A stretch of DNA of 63,497 bases from Nioella halotolerans (GCA_003428585.1 QVQC01000049.1:1-63497); one strand, 5' to 3'. Counted from the first letter of the stretch, positions 9,256 through 18,979 are shown. Made by a program: numbers and translations. Notes: generated by a model from the sequence alone, not told the origin.

Positions 9256-10656
9256 ATGAACACCGCTTTCCCACCCAATGACATGAGTCACGTGATCGAG
9301 GCCGATCGCGCCAATGTCTGGCACCACCTGATCCAGCACAAACCGTTCGAGACCGGCGAGCCGCGTATCATCGTCGAGGGCAAGGGCATGCGGGTCTGGG
9401 ACGCGCATGGCAAGGAATACATCGACGCCGTGTCGGGCGCGGTCTGGACGGTCAACACCGGCTACGGGCGGACCCGCATCGCCGACGCGGTGCGCGAACA
9501 ACTGGTGCAGATGTGCTATTTCGCGCAGGCCGCGGGGTCGATCCCCGGCGCGCTTTACGCCGAGAAACTGATCGAGAAGATGCCGGGCATGTCCCGCGTC
9601 TACTACACCAATTCCGGGTCGGAGGCGAACGAGAAGGCCTTCAAGATGGTGCGCCAGATCGCGCACAAGAAATACGGCGGCAAGAAAACCAAGATCCTCT
9701 ACCGCGACCGCGATTACCACGGCTCCACGCTCGCCGCGATGTCGGCGGGCGGGCAGGACGAGCGCAACATGCAATACGGCCCCTTCGCGCCCGATTTCGT
9801 GCGCGTGCCCCATTGCATGGAATACCGCAAGGAGGAGCTTGGCCTTGGCCATCTCTCCGGTCGCGACTTCGGCATCGCGGCGGCGAACCAGATCGAGGAG
9901 GTGATCCTGCGCGAAGGCCCCGAAACGGTCGGTGCGCTCTGCCTTGAACCCGTCACCGCCGGCGGCGGCGTCATCCCGCCACCCGAAGGTTACTGGGACC
10001 GGGTTCAGGAAATCTGCACGCAATACGACATCCTTCTGCATATCGACGAAGTCGTCTGCGGCATCGGGCGCACCGGCACCCATTGGTTCGGCTACCAGCA
10101 TTACGGCGTGAAGCCCGATTTCGTGACGATGGCCAAGGGGGTCGCCTCCGGCTACGCCGCGATTGCCTGCATGGTGACGACGGAAGAGGTGTTTGACCTG
10201 TTCAAGTCCGACCCGACCGACAAGCTCGACCATTTCCGCGATATCTCCACCTTCGGGGGCTGCACCGGCGGGCCGGCGGCAGCGCTGGAAAACATGAAGA
10301 TCATTGAGGAAGAGGACCTTCTGACCAACACCACCGACATGGGTGCGCGGCTGATGGGCAACCTGAACGTCCTGATGGCGAAGCACGAGGTCATCGGCGA
10401 CGTGCGCGGCAAGGGGCTGTTCCAGGGCGTCGAGCTTGTCAAGGATCGCGCCACGAAGGAGCCCGTGGAGGAAAAGCATGTCGGCGCGGTGGTGGCCGAA
10501 TGCGCCAATCTGGGGGTGATCATCGGCGCCGCCAACCGCTCGATCCCGGGGCGCAACAACGTGCTCTGTTTCAGCCCGGCGCTGATCGCGACAGCAGCGG
10601 ATATCGACGCGATCACCGACGCGGTGGACAAGGCGCTCGGCGAGGTTTTCGGCTGA
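9256..10656 (+). CDS. tpa: Taurine:pyruvate-type aminotransferase (class III)
   Basis: A 466-residue class III aminotransferase. The pattern resembles the taurine--pyruvate aminotransferases of marine Rhodobacteraceae: NDMSHVIEADRANVWHHL at the N-terminus, AVSGAVWTVNTGYGR, YYTNSGSEANEKAFKMVRQ, YRDRDYHGSTLAAMSAGGQ and HIDEVVCGIGRTGT. The PLP lysine is K294 in TMAKGVASGY. The enzyme would move the amino group of taurine (or hypotaurine or a similar amine) to pyruvate, giving sulfoacetaldehyde and alanine. No sulfoacetaldehyde acetyltransferase (xsc) or taurine transporter is in the window, so the substrate is inferred from similarity and from the divergent TauR-like regulator. A related omega-aminotransferase for beta-alanine or another amine is the main alternative. 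Confidence 0.68.
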   Translation: MNTAFPPNDMSHVIEADRANVWHHLIQHKPFETGEPRIIVEGKGMRVWDAHGKEYIDAVSGAVWTVNTGYGRTRIADAVREQLVQMCYFAQAAGSIPGALYAEKLIEKMPGMSRVYYTNSGSEANEKAFKMVRQIAHKKYGGKKTKILYRDRDYHGSTLAAMSAGGQDERNMQYGPFAPDFVRVPHCMEYRKEELGLGHLSGRDFGIAAANQIEEVILREGPETVGALCLEPVTAGGGVIPPPEGYWDRVQEICTQYDILLHIDEVVCGIGRTGTHWFGYQHYGVKPDFVTMAKGVASGYAAIACMVTTEEVFDLFKSDPTDKLDHFRDISTFGGCTGGPAAALENMKIIEEEDLLTNTTDMGARLMGNLNVLMAKHEVIGDVRGKGLFQGVELVKDRATKEPVEEKHVGAVVAECANLGVIIGAANRSIPGRNNVLCFSPALIATAADIDAITDAVDKALGEVFG

Positions 10657-10716
10657 CACGGCCCCCGGGGCAACAGGCCGGCGCGCCCCGCCAAGCGGGC
10701 GCGAAAAGGTGCAGGG

Positions 10717-10902
10717 TCAGTGCAGCCGGCCCTCGCCCGCCTCGTCCATGGCCTCGGCGGCGGCCTCGATATCCTCGGGGTCTTGCGAGGGAACGGCGTA
10801 GCTGCCGTTCAGCCAGCGGCCCAGATCGACGTCGGCGCAGCGGCGCGAACAGAACGGGCGGTATTTCGGATCGCTGTCCTTTGCACAGATCGGGCAGGTC
10901 AA
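10717..10902 (-). CDS. yacG: DNA gyrase inhibitor YacG (zinc protein)
   Basis: A 61-residue protein with a four-cysteine zinc site, CPICAKDSDPKYRPFCSRRC, then ADVDLGRWLNGSYAVP, the standard YacG pattern. In E. coli YacG binds GyrB and inhibits gyrase. The C-terminal half is acidic (DPEDIEAAAEAMDEAGEG). It lies 67 bp after the RNase E/G gene on the same strand and ends the long housekeeping run that starts at murA, an order common in Rhodobacteraceae. Confidence 0.93.
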   Translation of the reverse strand: MTCPICAKDSDPKYRPFCSRRCADVDLGRWLNGSYAVPSQDPEDIEAAAEAMDEAGEGRLH

Positions 10903-10969
10903 GCGCGGCCTCCATCACTTCGGTCGCGGGCAAACTGCCACGACCCTGCCCCGCACGAAAGGCCCCCCG

Positions 10970-12013
10970 TCACAGCAGCGCCGACAGCGGCAGCCGGTCA
11001 CGCTTGCGCTGCAATTCGAACATCCCCAGCGGCGTCCAGCCCGCCAGCACCGTGTCGCTGCCCTCAAGGCGGAGCGCGCGGCGCAGCGCATCCTCGAAGC
11101 GGCGGCGCTCCTTCTTGGGCATCGGCGCCACGTCGATCGTGACCTGCCCGCCAAGCCCGCGCAGCCGCAACTGGCGCGGCAATTCCTTGGCGGCGGCGAG
11201 GTTGGCCTTCAACCCGGCGGCCAGCGAGGGATCTGCGCCGGTATTCACATCGACCGCCACCAAGGCCGAGGTCGGTTCCACCATCATCGAGGCGCCGCCC
11301 GCAAGCGTCGCGTGCCCCCCTCGCAGGGTCGCTATGGCGTCATGCACACCATGTTCCTCGAAACAATCCACCCGTTCGATCACCTCGTCGGGCGCGGGAA
11401 GCGACCAGTCACGCCACGCCAGAAGATGCGCGTCGGGCGCATCGACCAGCAATTCGGCCTCCCCGGCGGTGTCGGCCGTGACCGCCTCGGCGAGGTTGCG
11501 CATGGCGGCGATGTCCGCGGCCAGATCCTCCTCCTCGGCCCCCTCGGCGGCGCTGCGCAGGATAAGGCCAAAGCCTTCGGGCGCGCCCTGCATCGCGTCA
11601 TGCGCGATCTCTTGCAGGCGGTCGCGCTCTTCATCATCCTTGATCGATCGCGCGATGTTCAGCCCCGGCGCGCCCGGCGTCACGATGGAAAGGCGCGACT
11701 TGAACAGCAGCCGGGTGGTGACCGGCGTTGCCTTGCCGTCTATGCCCAGCCCGGTGACCTGCACCAGCAGCGGCTGGCCGGGCGCAAGCCCCTTGCCCTG
11801 TTTCAGAAAGCCCGTCTGCCCGCCGGGCAGGCGCAGCATGATGCCGCCCTGCCCCTTCAGTGGCCGATCGCAGACACCGCGCAGGATCGCGCCAATGCCG
11901 GGCGCTCCGCCATCGGGCGGATCGATCAGCAGGTCCTCCAGCCGCCCATCGACCATCAGCGCGGCGGCGGGCCGCCCCCCGATCTGGTCGAGCAGAACGG
12001 AACGCCCCTTCAT
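10970..12013 (-). CDS. rne: Short ribonuclease E/G family protein
   Basis: A 347-residue protein of the RNase E/G family, much shorter than RNase E and also shorter than RNase G. The N-terminal S1-like region is reduced (about residues 30-90). The catalytic core is recognisable from [20 protein letters not shown], containing the Asp of the DNase I-like site, and from [27 protein letters not shown]. The C-terminal scaffold of RNase E is absent and no zinc-link CPxC motif is visible. The ATG overlaps the end of maf (ATGA), so translation is probably coupled. It may act in rRNA or mRNA processing as an RNase G-like paralogue; a full-length RNase E would be expected elsewhere in the genome. Confidence 0.8.
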   Translation of the reverse strand: MKGRSVLLDQIGGRPAAALMVDGRLEDLLIDPPDGGAPGIGAILRGVCDRPLKGQGGIMLRLPGGQTGFLKQGKGLAPGQPLLVQVTGLGIDGKATPVTTRLLFKSRLSIVTPGAPGLNIARSIKDDEERDRLQEIAHDAMQGAPEGFGLILRSAAEGAEEEDLAADIAAMRNLAEAVTADTAGEAELLVDAPDAHLLAWRDWSLPAPDEVIERVDCFEEHGVHDAIATLRGGHATLAGGASMMVEPTSALVAVDVNTGADPSLAAGLKANLAAAKELPRQLRLRGLGGQVTIDVAPMPKKERRRFEDALRRALRLEGSDTVLAGWTPLGMFELQRKRDRLPLSALL

Positions 12014-12585
12014 GCGCGCCGCCAGACCGGCCAGCCCGCCGCCTGCAACAGATGCGCGGTTTCCGGCAGGGGCAGGCCCATGATGGCGTGAAAGCTGCCG
12101 CTGATCCACGGGATGAAGGCCCCCGCCGGCCCCTGGATCGAATAGCCGCCAGCCTTGCCCTGCCAGTCGCCGCTGTCGAGATAGGCGTTGAGTTCGAGGT
12201 CCGACAGAAGCTTCATCTTGACCCGGCTCTCGACGGTCCGCTGCCACGTCCGATCCCCCCGCCGCACGGCGACCGAGGTATAGACCCGGTGACGCCGGCC
12301 CGACAGCGCGGTCAGGAATTCGGCGGCCTCGCCGGCATCGGCGGGCTTGCCCATGATCCGGCGGCCCATGGCAACGGTGGTATCGGCGCAAAGCACGACG
12401 TCATCCGGCGCGGCCTCGACGGCCTGTGCCTTCTCGCGCGCGATGCGCTCGACGTACGGACGGGGCAATTCGCCCTTGTCCGGGTCCTCGTCGATATCGG
12501 GAGGGCGGATCGCGTCGGGAGTCACGCCGAGCACCCCCAACAGCTCCTGCCGCCGTGGGCTGGCCGATCCAAGGATCAAAGCCAT
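12010..12585 (-). CDS. maf: Maf-like nucleoside triphosphate pyrophosphatase
   Basis: A 191-residue Maf/YceF-family protein. The N-terminal signature [12 protein letters not shown] and the central [16 protein letters not shown] and [11 protein letters not shown] match the family, which hydrolyses non-canonical or methylated nucleoside triphosphates (for example dTTP/UTP or m7GTP) to monophosphates and pyrophosphate. The typical [28 protein letters not shown] end is present. It starts ten bases after infA and overlaps the RNase gene by four bases. Confidence 0.93.
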   Translation of the reverse strand: MALILGSASPRRQELLGVLGVTPDAIRPPDIDEDPDKGELPRPYVERIAREKAQAVEAAPDDVVLCADTTVAMGRRIMGKPADAGEAAEFLTALSGRRHRVYTSVAVRRGDRTWQRTVESRVKMKLLSDLELNAYLDSGDWQGKAGGYSIQGPAGAFIPWISGSFHAIMGLPLPETAHLLQAAGWPVWRRA

Positions 12586-12595
12586 CTTGCGCCGC

Positions 12596-12814
12596 TTACT
12601 TGAAGCGATAGTTGATCCGACCCTTGGTCAGATCATAGGGGGTCATCTCGACCTGCACCTTGTCGCCTGCCAGAACGCGGATGCGGTTCTTGCGCATCTT
12701 GCCTGCCGTATGTGCGATGATCTCATGGCCGTTTTCAAGCTCGACCCGGAACGTCGCATTCGGCAGGAGTTCCTTCACGACACCGGGAAATTCGAGCATT
12801 TCTTCCTTGGCCAT
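12596..12814 (-). CDS. infA: Translation initiation factor IF-1
   Basis: A 72-residue protein with the IF-1 sequence throughout: [60 protein letters not shown]. It is a single OB/S1 domain that occupies the ribosomal A site during initiation. An AGGAGAGACC ribosome site precedes the ATG. It lies between the nitrilase-family gene (84 bp upstream) and maf (10 bp downstream). Confidence 0.98.
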   Translation of the reverse strand: MAKEEMLEFPGVVKELLPNATFRVELENGHEIIAHTAGKMRKNRIRVLAGDKVQVEMTPYDLTKGRINYRFK

Positions 12815-12898
12815 GGTCTCTCCTACATCAATGGTCCGCGTATGGTGCGCGGAATGGCGGTTAAATGCGCCCCTTGGGCATGTTTTTCAAGGCCAATC

Positions 12899-13777
12899 TC
12901 ACACACGCGCGGCAGTGCCGGAAAGCGTGACGGGCGTGACCCGGTCAAGGCCATGCGGCCAGTCGGCAAAATTGACGACCTGCCCGCTTCGACGCGGGGC
13001 CGCGATGGCGGCGGGGTCGACCTCGGCCACCACGGCGCCGGGGCGGTCGGTTTCACCTTCCGCGATGATCCCGTCGGACGGAAGCCCGTGATCGGGCGGG
13101 CAGAACAGCGCCGCACGCCCGGTGGACCGGTCGATAGGATCGCAGCCCGACACCTCCCCCACCAGCGGCGCCTGCACGACGAGGCACTGGTTCTCGATGG
13201 CGCGGGCGCGGCAGGATTGGCGCACGCGGGTCTGGCCGGCGGGAAAATCGGTGCAGGAGGGCACGAGCAGCATCTCCGCCCCCGCCTCGCAAAGCGCGCG
13301 AGCCTGCAGGGGAAATTCACTGTCATAGCAGACCAGCAGGCCGATCCGTCCGAGCGCGGTGGCAAACAGGCGCAATTCCTCGCCCGGCACCATGCCAAGC
13401 GCCTCGCGTTCGTAGGTAAGCAGCAGCCGCTTGTCCTGATGGGCGACATGGCCGTCCGGCGCGATCAGCCAGCTTCGGTTCACCACGCCACGGTCGGTCG
13501 CCACGGGGCCAGAGCCCGCCACGATATGACAGCGGTGCTTCCGGGCCATGTGGCGGAACTGCTCCACCCAGTCGTCCGCCCGCTCCGCCGCCAGATCACG
13601 CCATTCGGTGATGCCGGCGGTTTGCGGCCCGGCGATCAGCGCAGCCTCCATCGCGGCGTATTCGGGAAAGACAACCAGATCGGCGGCGGCCTCGCGCAGG
13701 AGGGCGTCGAGCTTGGCCTCCTGCGCAGTCCAGCCGGGCAGGCGCTCGCACGGGTAGGCGACGGCGGCGATCCTCAT
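12899..13777 (-). CDS. Carbon-nitrogen hydrolase (nitrilase superfamily)
   Basis: A 292-residue amidase/nitrilase-superfamily enzyme. The catalytic triad is visible: Glu in VVFPEYAAME, Lys in HQDKRLLLTYE, and Cys in GLLVCYDSEFP. Conserved elements such as RARAIENQCLVVQAPLVGE support a plain hydrolase domain without fused parts. The natural amide substrate is unknown. The start at 13777 overlaps the stop of the upstream acetyltransferase (ATGA), so the two are likely translationally coupled. An open frame extends further upstream but would overlap the acetyltransferase deeply and is not family-like. Confidence 0.85.
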   Translation of the reverse strand: MRIAAVAYPCERLPGWTAQEAKLDALLREAAADLVVFPEYAAMEAALIAGPQTAGITEWRDLAAERADDWVEQFRHMARKHRCHIVAGSGPVATDRGVVNRSWLIAPDGHVAHQDKRLLLTYEREALGMVPGEELRLFATALGRIGLLVCYDSEFPLQARALCEAGAEMLLVPSCTDFPAGQTRVRQSCRARAIENQCLVVQAPLVGEVSGCDPIDRSTGRAALFCPPDHGLPSDGIIAEGETDRPGAVVAEVDPAAIAAPRRSGQVVNFADWPHGLDRVTPVTLSGTAARV

Positions 13778-14358
13778 AGGCGTTTCATCCAGAATTGCAG
13801 CGGTTTCCCGGTTTCCGCATCTTCCCCGATATCGGTCCACGCGAAGCGGGCGATGGCGCCCTCGACCGGCAGGTAGCCGCGATTGCGCCAGAAGGGATCG
13901 AGCGGTCGGTACCCGGCGGGCCGCGCAGGGTGATCGGCGGGGCGCTGCACCGCGCAGAACGCCGAATGCGATAAGCCGAGGGCGCGGGCGTGATCCTCGC
14001 GCACCTCGAAAAAGGCATGCCCTGCCCCCTGCCCGCGATACCCGGGCAGCAGAACGGATTCGGCACAATAGAAAATGTTGGCGATGGGCACCGCGACGCC
14101 ATCAAGCGCCGTTCCGAAATCGTCGTCGTGGTCCGTCAGCGGCATGCCCGTCGCCGCCCCGACCATCCGGTCCCCGTCATAGGCCCCCACCACGATGGCG
14201 CGCGGCGCGGTATAGAACGCGAGGTAGCGCCGCTCGTAATCGGGATCGCCATCGTAAAGGTAGGGCCAGTCACGGAAGACGGCGATGCGCAGGCGCGCGA
14301 GGTCATCCAGCACCGCGCCCACATCGCGGCCGACATGGTTTCGGAAGGTCAGGGTCAT
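13774..14358 (-). CDS. GNAT-family N-acetyltransferase
   Basis: A 194-residue GNAT protein. The acetyl-CoA pyrophosphate loop reads VLLPGYRGQGAGHAFFEVREDHA (about residues 100-125), preceded by the usual strand with VVGAYDGDRMVGAATGMPL. The acceptor substrate is unknown. Start and stop codons overlap those of the phosphatase upstream and the nitrilase downstream, placing it firmly within the murA-yacG transcription unit. The coupling with the nitrilase-like hydrolase suggests that both may act on the same small molecule, which is inference. Confidence 0.8.
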   Translation of the reverse strand: MTLTFRNHVGRDVGAVLDDLARLRIAVFRDWPYLYDGDPDYERRYLAFYTAPRAIVVGAYDGDRMVGAATGMPLTDHDDDFGTALDGVAVPIANIFYCAESVLLPGYRGQGAGHAFFEVREDHARALGLSHSAFCAVQRPADHPARPAGYRPLDPFWRNRGYLPVEGAIARFAWTDIGEDAETGKPLQFWMKRL

Positions 14359-14831
14359 GCGTCGTCGGTCTGTGTCGGGGGGCCGAACCGGCCCTGCATC
14401 CGGTCGATCAGCATGTCGCGGGTCTGGCGGTAGGCGGCAAGCTGCGCCTCGCGCTTTTGCCCGATGCCGGACGGGTCGAGGATCAGCCAGTGTTCAACCG
14501 CGACGTGGAAATGCCGGGTCAGTTCCTGCGCCCGGCGCAAGCTGGCGGGCGACAGGGCGATGATCAGGTCGAAGCCCGACAGGTCGTCGCCCCATTGTTC
14601 CATCTCGTCGAAACTGCGCGAACGGTGGCTTTCCAGTTGCACGCCGATCTCTGCGCAGACGGCGATGGCGAAGCCGTCGATCTCGAGATCGTTATGCACC
14701 CCCGCCGATTGCACGTAGGCGGCGTGGCCGTAGAAATGCTTCATCAGCGCCTCGGCCATGGGCGAGCGAATCGCATTGTGATCGCAACAGAACAGGATGG
14801 AGTGGGGAAAGTCCTTCGCCACCTCGCTCAC
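14355..14831 (-). CDS. Low molecular weight phosphatase / arsenate reductase-like protein
   Basis: A 158-residue protein of the low-molecular-weight protein tyrosine phosphatase fold. The P-loop CX5R is present in ILFCCDHNAIRSPMAEAL, and the catalytic Asp is probably in WLILDPSGIGQ. It sits between UPF0262 and a GNAT gene with four-base overlaps on both sides. This order (hisD, UPF0262, phosphatase, infA) recurs in Rhodobacteraceae. A phosphotyrosine substrate has not been shown here, and an arsenate-reductase activity is possible but lacks the extra Cys pair of ArsC. Confidence 0.82.
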   Translation of the reverse strand: MSEVAKDFPHSILFCCDHNAIRSPMAEALMKHFYGHAAYVQSAGVHNDLEIDGFAIAVCAEIGVQLESHRSRSFDEMEQWGDDLSGFDLIIALSPASLRRAQELTRHFHVAVEHWLILDPSGIGQKREAQLAAYRQTRDMLIDRMQGRFGPPTQTDDA

Positions 14832-15310
14832 CCGCCGTGATGCAGGACGCAGACAAGGGTGAAGAGGCGGCGGGCGGTATCGTGGTCGACCTCGGCCTTG
14901 CCGTCGAGACGTTCCTGCAAGACCCGCGCGCCCTCGTCGTGGATGCCGCGCCGGGCCATGTCGATCGCCTCGATCTTGCTGGGTGGCAGGGTCTTGACCG
15001 CCTCGTAATAGCTTTCGCAGATCTGCCAGTAATCCTTGACCACCTGTCGGAACGGGCTGAGCGAGAGGTGAAATTCCGCCGCGTCCTCGCCGCCCTCGGT
15101 GTCGACATCGAAGACGAGGCGCCGGTCACGGATCGCAAGGTGCAGCGTGTAAGGCGCGGCAGGCCCGTCGCGGCCATCCCGCGCGGGCAGGCAAAAGCTG
15201 TTGTCCTCCAGCAGGTCGAAGACGGCGACCTTGCGCTCCTGCTCGATCTCGGGCGTGGGCGCCGGCAAGTCGCTGTCGTCGATCTCGATGGCGCAGATAT
15301 CCTTGCTCAT
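14828..15310 (-). CDS. UPF0262 family protein
   Basis: A 160-residue protein of the alphaproteobacterial UPF0262 family: ICAIEIDD near the start, ERKVAVFDLLEDNSF, TLHLAIRDRRLVFDV, LSPFRQVVKDYWQICESYY and IDMARRGIHDEGA. No function is known for the family. No signal peptide or membrane segment is seen, so it should be cytosolic. Its ATG overlaps the hisD stop (ATGA) and its stop overlaps the phosphatase start, so expression is tied to histidine biosynthesis and the adjacent housekeeping genes. Confidence 0.9.
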   Translation of the reverse strand: MSKDICAIEIDDSDLPAPTPEIEQERKVAVFDLLEDNSFCLPARDGRDGPAAPYTLHLAIRDRRLVFDVDTEGGEDAAEFHLSLSPFRQVVKDYWQICESYYEAVKTLPPSKIEAIDMARRGIHDEGARVLQERLDGKAEVDHDTARRLFTLVCVLHHGG

Positions 15311-16620
15311 TCCCCTGCCCCCTTGTTCAGCCGCGCCAGACGCGCCGCCACGCTCAGCCCATGTGCCTCCAGGCTTTCGGATTTGGCAAGGGTTTCGGCC
15401 GCCGGGCCGATGGCTTTCATCGCCTCGGGCGTCATCTGCGCCACGGTGGTCCGCTTGAGAAAATCCATGACCGATAAGCCCGAGGAAAACCGCGCCGACC
15501 GTGCCGTCGGCAGTACGTGGTTGGGGCCGCCCACGTAGTCGCCGATCGCCTCGGGCGTCCATGCCCCCAGGAAGATCGCGCCGGCATGGACGGTCTCGCG
15601 GCTCAGCGCCGCAGGGTCGGCAACGCACAGTTCCAGGTGTTCGGGCGCGATGCGGTTGGAAAGCTCCGCCGCCTCGCCCAAATCGCGCACGGTGATGATT
15701 GCGCCGAAATCGCGCCAGCTGGCGCCCGCGATGGCGCGCCGGTCGAGGGTTTCCAGCCGCTTTTCCACCGCTCGCGCCACCGCCTGCCCGAACCCGGCAT
15801 CGTCGGTGATCAGGATCGACTGCGCGCTTTCGTCATGCTCGGCCTGACTGAGCAGGTCGAGCGCGATCCAGTCGGGGTCATTGTCGCGGTCCGCGATAAC
15901 AAGGATTTCGGACGGCCCGGCGATCATGTCGATGCCGACACGCCCGAAGACCCGGCGCTTGGCGGCGGCGACGAAGGCATTGCCAGGGCCGGTGATCTTG
16001 TCGACGGGCCGGATCGTCTCGGTGCCGTAGGCCATGGCGGCAATCGCCTGCGCCCCGCCGATGCGGTACACTGTATCGACGCCCGCAAGATGGGCGGCCA
16101 GCAGGACCAGCGGGTTGACCTTGCCATCGGGCGTCGGCGCGCAGACCACCAGCCGCCCGACGCCGGCCACCTGCGCCGGTATCGCGTTCATCAGCACAGA
16201 GGACGGGTAGGAAGCCAGCCCGCCGGGCACGTAGAGCCCCGCCGCCGACACCGCCGACCAGCGCCAGCCCAGCGTCGCGCCCTCGGGGTCGGTCCAATGG
16301 TGATCCTCGGGCATCTGGCGAGCGTGGTAGGCGCGGATGCGTTCGGCCGCCAGTTCCAGCGCGGCCCGCTCCGCCGCGGGGACCTCATCGATCGCGCGGG
16401 CGATTTCTTCGGCCGAAATGGCCAGCGTGTCCGGCGTCAGCGTGAGGCGGTCGAAGCGTTCCGTCAACTCGATGACCGCCGCGTCGCCGCGCGCGCGCAC
16501 GTCGGCGATGATCGCGGCAACCGTCTCGTCCACCTCCGGCGTGTCTTCGCGTTTCATGGTCAGAAGCGCCGCGAAGGCAGCATCGAACCCATCGTCCTGA
16601 CTGTTGAGAAAAACCGGCAT
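15307..16620 (-). CDS. hisD: Histidinol dehydrogenase
   Basis: A 437-residue histidinol dehydrogenase, the last enzyme of histidine synthesis, oxidising L-histidinol to histidine with two NAD+ and a catalytic zinc. Motifs include SAAGLYVPGGLASYPSSVLMN, RIGGAQAIAAMAYGT, VDKITGPGNAFVAAAKR, IDMIAGPSEILVIAD, LLSQAEHDESAQSIL and NRIAPEHLEL. The length is normal for the family. The start at 16620 was chosen over an in-frame extension to 16704 because the protein then begins MPVFLNSQDDGF, matching homologues. It is 29 bp downstream of a GNAT gene and overlaps UPF0262. Confidence 0.97.
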   Translation of the reverse strand: MPVFLNSQDDGFDAAFAALLTMKREDTPEVDETVAAIIADVRARGDAAVIELTERFDRLTLTPDTLAISAEEIARAIDEVPAAERAALELAAERIRAYHARQMPEDHHWTDPEGATLGWRWSAVSAAGLYVPGGLASYPSSVLMNAIPAQVAGVGRLVVCAPTPDGKVNPLVLLAAHLAGVDTVYRIGGAQAIAAMAYGTETIRPVDKITGPGNAFVAAAKRRVFGRVGIDMIAGPSEILVIADRDNDPDWIALDLLSQAEHDESAQSILITDDAGFGQAVARAVEKRLETLDRRAIAGASWRDFGAIITVRDLGEAAELSNRIAPEHLELCVADPAALSRETVHAGAIFLGAWTPEAIGDYVGGPNHVLPTARSARFSSGLSVMDFLKRTTVAQMTPEAMKAIGPAAETLAKSESLEAHGLSVAARLARLNKGAGE

Positions 16621-16649
16621 GGTCCACCCGTTGTGATTGCCCGCCTTCC

Positions 16650-17195
16650 CTACCCCGCTTCGCCGGCGGATTGAAGCGCGAAGGGCTGCGGTCTTCGGCC
16701 CCATCGGCCGGCGGGCACGGCGGCCATCTCGACCAGGTCGCGCAACCGCCCGTCGCGTGTCAGCGCGCGCGGTCCCCCGCCGCCCGTCACGCGGAACCCG
16801 GCCCGCGCATAAAGCGCCCGGGCCGGCGCGTTATCGGCGGCCACCATCAGCGTCAGGCGCGCCAGGCCCTGCCCGCGCGCCTCGGCCAGAAGCCCGGACA
16901 AAAGGCGTCGCCCTATCCCCCTGCCCCGGTGCTCGGCACGCACGTAAACCGCCTCTATCGCGGCGCGTTCGGGGTCGAGCGCGGCGCAGCCAAGGGGTTC
17001 CTTTCCGGCGCCGGCCATAAGCACGCAGTCGCGCCGCAACTGGTCGGCGAAGGCGGGCAAGCCCTGCCCGGCGAGGGCATCGTGACTGTTGCCGAAGGCC
17101 TCGGGGTGGCGCGCCCAGACCTCTTGCCGCAGGGCGCGCCACAACGCCGCGTCGCCCGCGCCAAGGCGGCGCAAGATGACACGCGGGCGCCTCAT
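16650..17195 (-). CDS. GNAT-family N-acetyltransferase
   Basis: A 181-residue GNAT enzyme. The acetyl-CoA binding motif is VYVRAEHRGRGIGRRLLSGLLAEAR (about residues 88-112), and the following VAADNAPARALYARAGFRVTG is typical of the RimI-like/GNAT fold. The acceptor is unknown. Its start overlaps the end of the DUF2948 gene (ATGA at 17192-17195), and it precedes hisD by 29 bp, so it belongs to the murA-led unit. Confidence 0.83.
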   Translation of the reverse strand: MRRPRVILRRLGAGDAALWRALRQEVWARHPEAFGNSHDALAGQGLPAFADQLRRDCVLMAGAGKEPLGCAALDPERAAIEAVYVRAEHRGRGIGRRLLSGLLAEARGQGLARLTLMVAADNAPARALYARAGFRVTGGGGPRALTRDGRLRDLVEMAAVPAGRWGRRPQPFALQSAGEAG

Positions 17196-17662
17196 GCGGG
17201 GTGGTCCGGCACCTTGCGTGAGGGGGCAAGGTAGGGCCGGGTCACGTCGCGCAGGGTGACGTCGATGCATTCCACGTCCACCGCGATCGCCCCGTCACCG
17301 GCCAGCACCAGCACCAGCCGCCCGGTGCCGTCCTCGCCCGGCTGCCAATCGAGCGCCAGCAGGGACAGCACCGCGTCGCGGTCGTCGCGGTCTATCCCCT
17401 GCGAGGCCACGGCGATCACGTCCTCGATCACCAGCACCGATTGCACCCGCTCCGGCGGATGTTCCCCGATGCGCGCGCCCTCTTCCCAGCGGAACCGGTT
17501 GACAAGCAGTGCGAAGCGGCGGCGGGCACGGTCCCACCGCATTTCCGTGATCGGGAAGACCGCGTCCTGCACCAATGCCGAGACGACAGTCAGATCCTCC
17601 GCGTCCAGCGCCTTCAGGCGCAGCGGCGCCTCGCCCCCATCCTCGAACCGCGCATCAGTCAT
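17192..17662 (-). CDS. DUF2948 family protein
   Basis: A 156-residue protein of the DUF2948 family, found beside murA and hisD in Rhodobacterales. Recognisable parts are [40 protein letters not shown] and a conserved end, [16 protein letters not shown]. Function unknown; cytosolic by lack of signals. The ATG at 17662 lies inside the end of murA (eight-base overlap), and the stop overlaps the GNAT gene, so it is translated with both. Confidence 0.88.
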   Translation of the reverse strand: MTDARFEDGGEAPLRLKALDAEDLTVVSALVQDAVFPITEMRWDRARRRFALLVNRFRWEEGARIGEHPPERVQSVLVIEDVIAVASQGIDRDDRDAVLSLLALDWQPGEDGTGRLVLVLAGDGAIAVDVECIDVTLRDVTRPYLAPSRKVPDHPA

Positions 17663-18926
17663 CGCCCTGCACCCGCTCGATATTCGCCCCGCAGGCGCGC
17701 AGTTTCTCTTCCACCCGCTCATAGCCGCGGTCGAGGTGGTAGACCCGGTTGACGACGGTTTCCCCTTCAGCCGCCAGCCCGGCAAGGATCAACGAGACCG
17801 AGGCGCGCAGGTCCGTCGCCATCACCGGCGCGCCGCGCAACCTTTCCACCCCGGTCACCGTGGCGTGCCCGCCCTGCACGTCGATCCGCGCGCCCATGCG
17901 CACCAGTTCCGGCGCGTGCATGAAGCGGTTCTCGAAGATCTTTTCCTCCAGCACCGATACCCCCTCGGCCGTGCACATCAGTGCCATCATCTGCGCCTGC
18001 AGGTCGGTGGGAAAGCCCGGGAACGGCTCCGTCACGACGTCGACCGCGGCCACGCGGCCATTGCGCCGCGCCACCCGCAAGCCACGGTCGGTCTCCGCCA
18101 CGTCTATGCCGGCCTCGTGCAGCTTCGCAGCGAAGCTGTCGACAAGCGACAGGGTCCCGCCCAGAAGCTCCACCTCGCCGCCGGCGATCGCCGGCGCCAG
18201 CATGTAGGTGCCAAGCTCGATCCGGTCTGTGACCACCCGGTGGGTCGCCCCGTGAAGCCGGTCGACGCCCTGAATCTCTATGGTTGATGTGCCCTCTCCC
18301 GCGATCTCGGCCCCCATGGCGCGCAGGCAGGTCACGAGGTCCACGATCTCGGGTTCGCGCGCGGCATTCTTCAGCACCGTGGTGCCCTTGGCCAGCGTTG
18401 CCGCCATCACCATGTTCTCGGTCGCGCCGACGGAGGCGAAATCAAGCTCGTGCACCGCGCCCTTCAGCCCCTGTGGCGCCGTGGCGTGCAAGTAGCCGTC
18501 GCGTAGCTCGATCTCGGCGCCGAGCGCCTCCAACGCGGTGATGTGTAGGTCCATCGGCCGCGCCCCGATGGCACAACCGCCGGGCAGCGACACCTTCGCC
18601 CGGCCATGGCGGGCCAGAAGCGGGCCAAGCACGAGGTTGGAAGCGCGCATCTTGCGCACGATATCGTAATGCGCAAGGTGGTTGTCGGCCCCGTGCGACG
18701 ACAGCGCGATGACCTTGCCGTCGTTCATCGCCGTCACCTCCGCGCCGAGCGAGCGCAGAAGCTCCGACATGGTGCGGATGTCCGACAGCCGCGGCGCGTT
18801 GGTCAGAGTCAGCGGTTCCTCGCTCAGAAGCGTCGCGGGCATCAGCGCAAGGCAGGCATTCTTCGCCCCCGCGATGGGAATCGCGCCGCCCAGTTGCGCA
18901 CCGCCCTTTATGATGATCCTGTCCAC
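17655..18926 (-). CDS. murA: UDP-N-acetylglucosamine 1-carboxyvinyltransferase
   Basis: A 423-residue MurA, which transfers enolpyruvate from PEP to UDP-GlcNAc in the first committed step of peptidoglycan synthesis. The N-terminal [18 protein letters not shown] carries the substrate Lys, and the catalytic Cys is in [15 protein letters not shown]. Later motifs [28 protein letters not shown] and [19 protein letters not shown] are standard. It appears to be the first large gene of the unit reaching to yacG and shares eight bases with the DUF2948 gene. Confidence 0.97.
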   Translation of the reverse strand: MDRIIIKGGAQLGGAIPIAGAKNACLALMPATLLSEEPLTLTNAPRLSDIRTMSELLRSLGAEVTAMNDGKVIALSSHGADNHLAHYDIVRKMRASNLVLGPLLARHGRAKVSLPGGCAIGARPMDLHITALEALGAEIELRDGYLHATAPQGLKGAVHELDFASVGATENMVMAATLAKGTTVLKNAAREPEIVDLVTCLRAMGAEIAGEGTSTIEIQGVDRLHGATHRVVTDRIELGTYMLAPAIAGGEVELLGGTLSLVDSFAAKLHEAGIDVAETDRGLRVARRNGRVAAVDVVTEPFPGFPTDLQAQMMALMCTAEGVSVLEEKIFENRFMHAPELVRMGARIDVQGGHATVTGVERLRGAPVMATDLRASVSLILAGLAAEGETVVNRVYHLDRGYERVEEKLRACGANIERVQGDD

Positions 18927-18979
18927 TGCCCTGCCGCCTTTCGCTTGCTGCCTTTATCGGGTCGGGGGATGCCCCGGCC

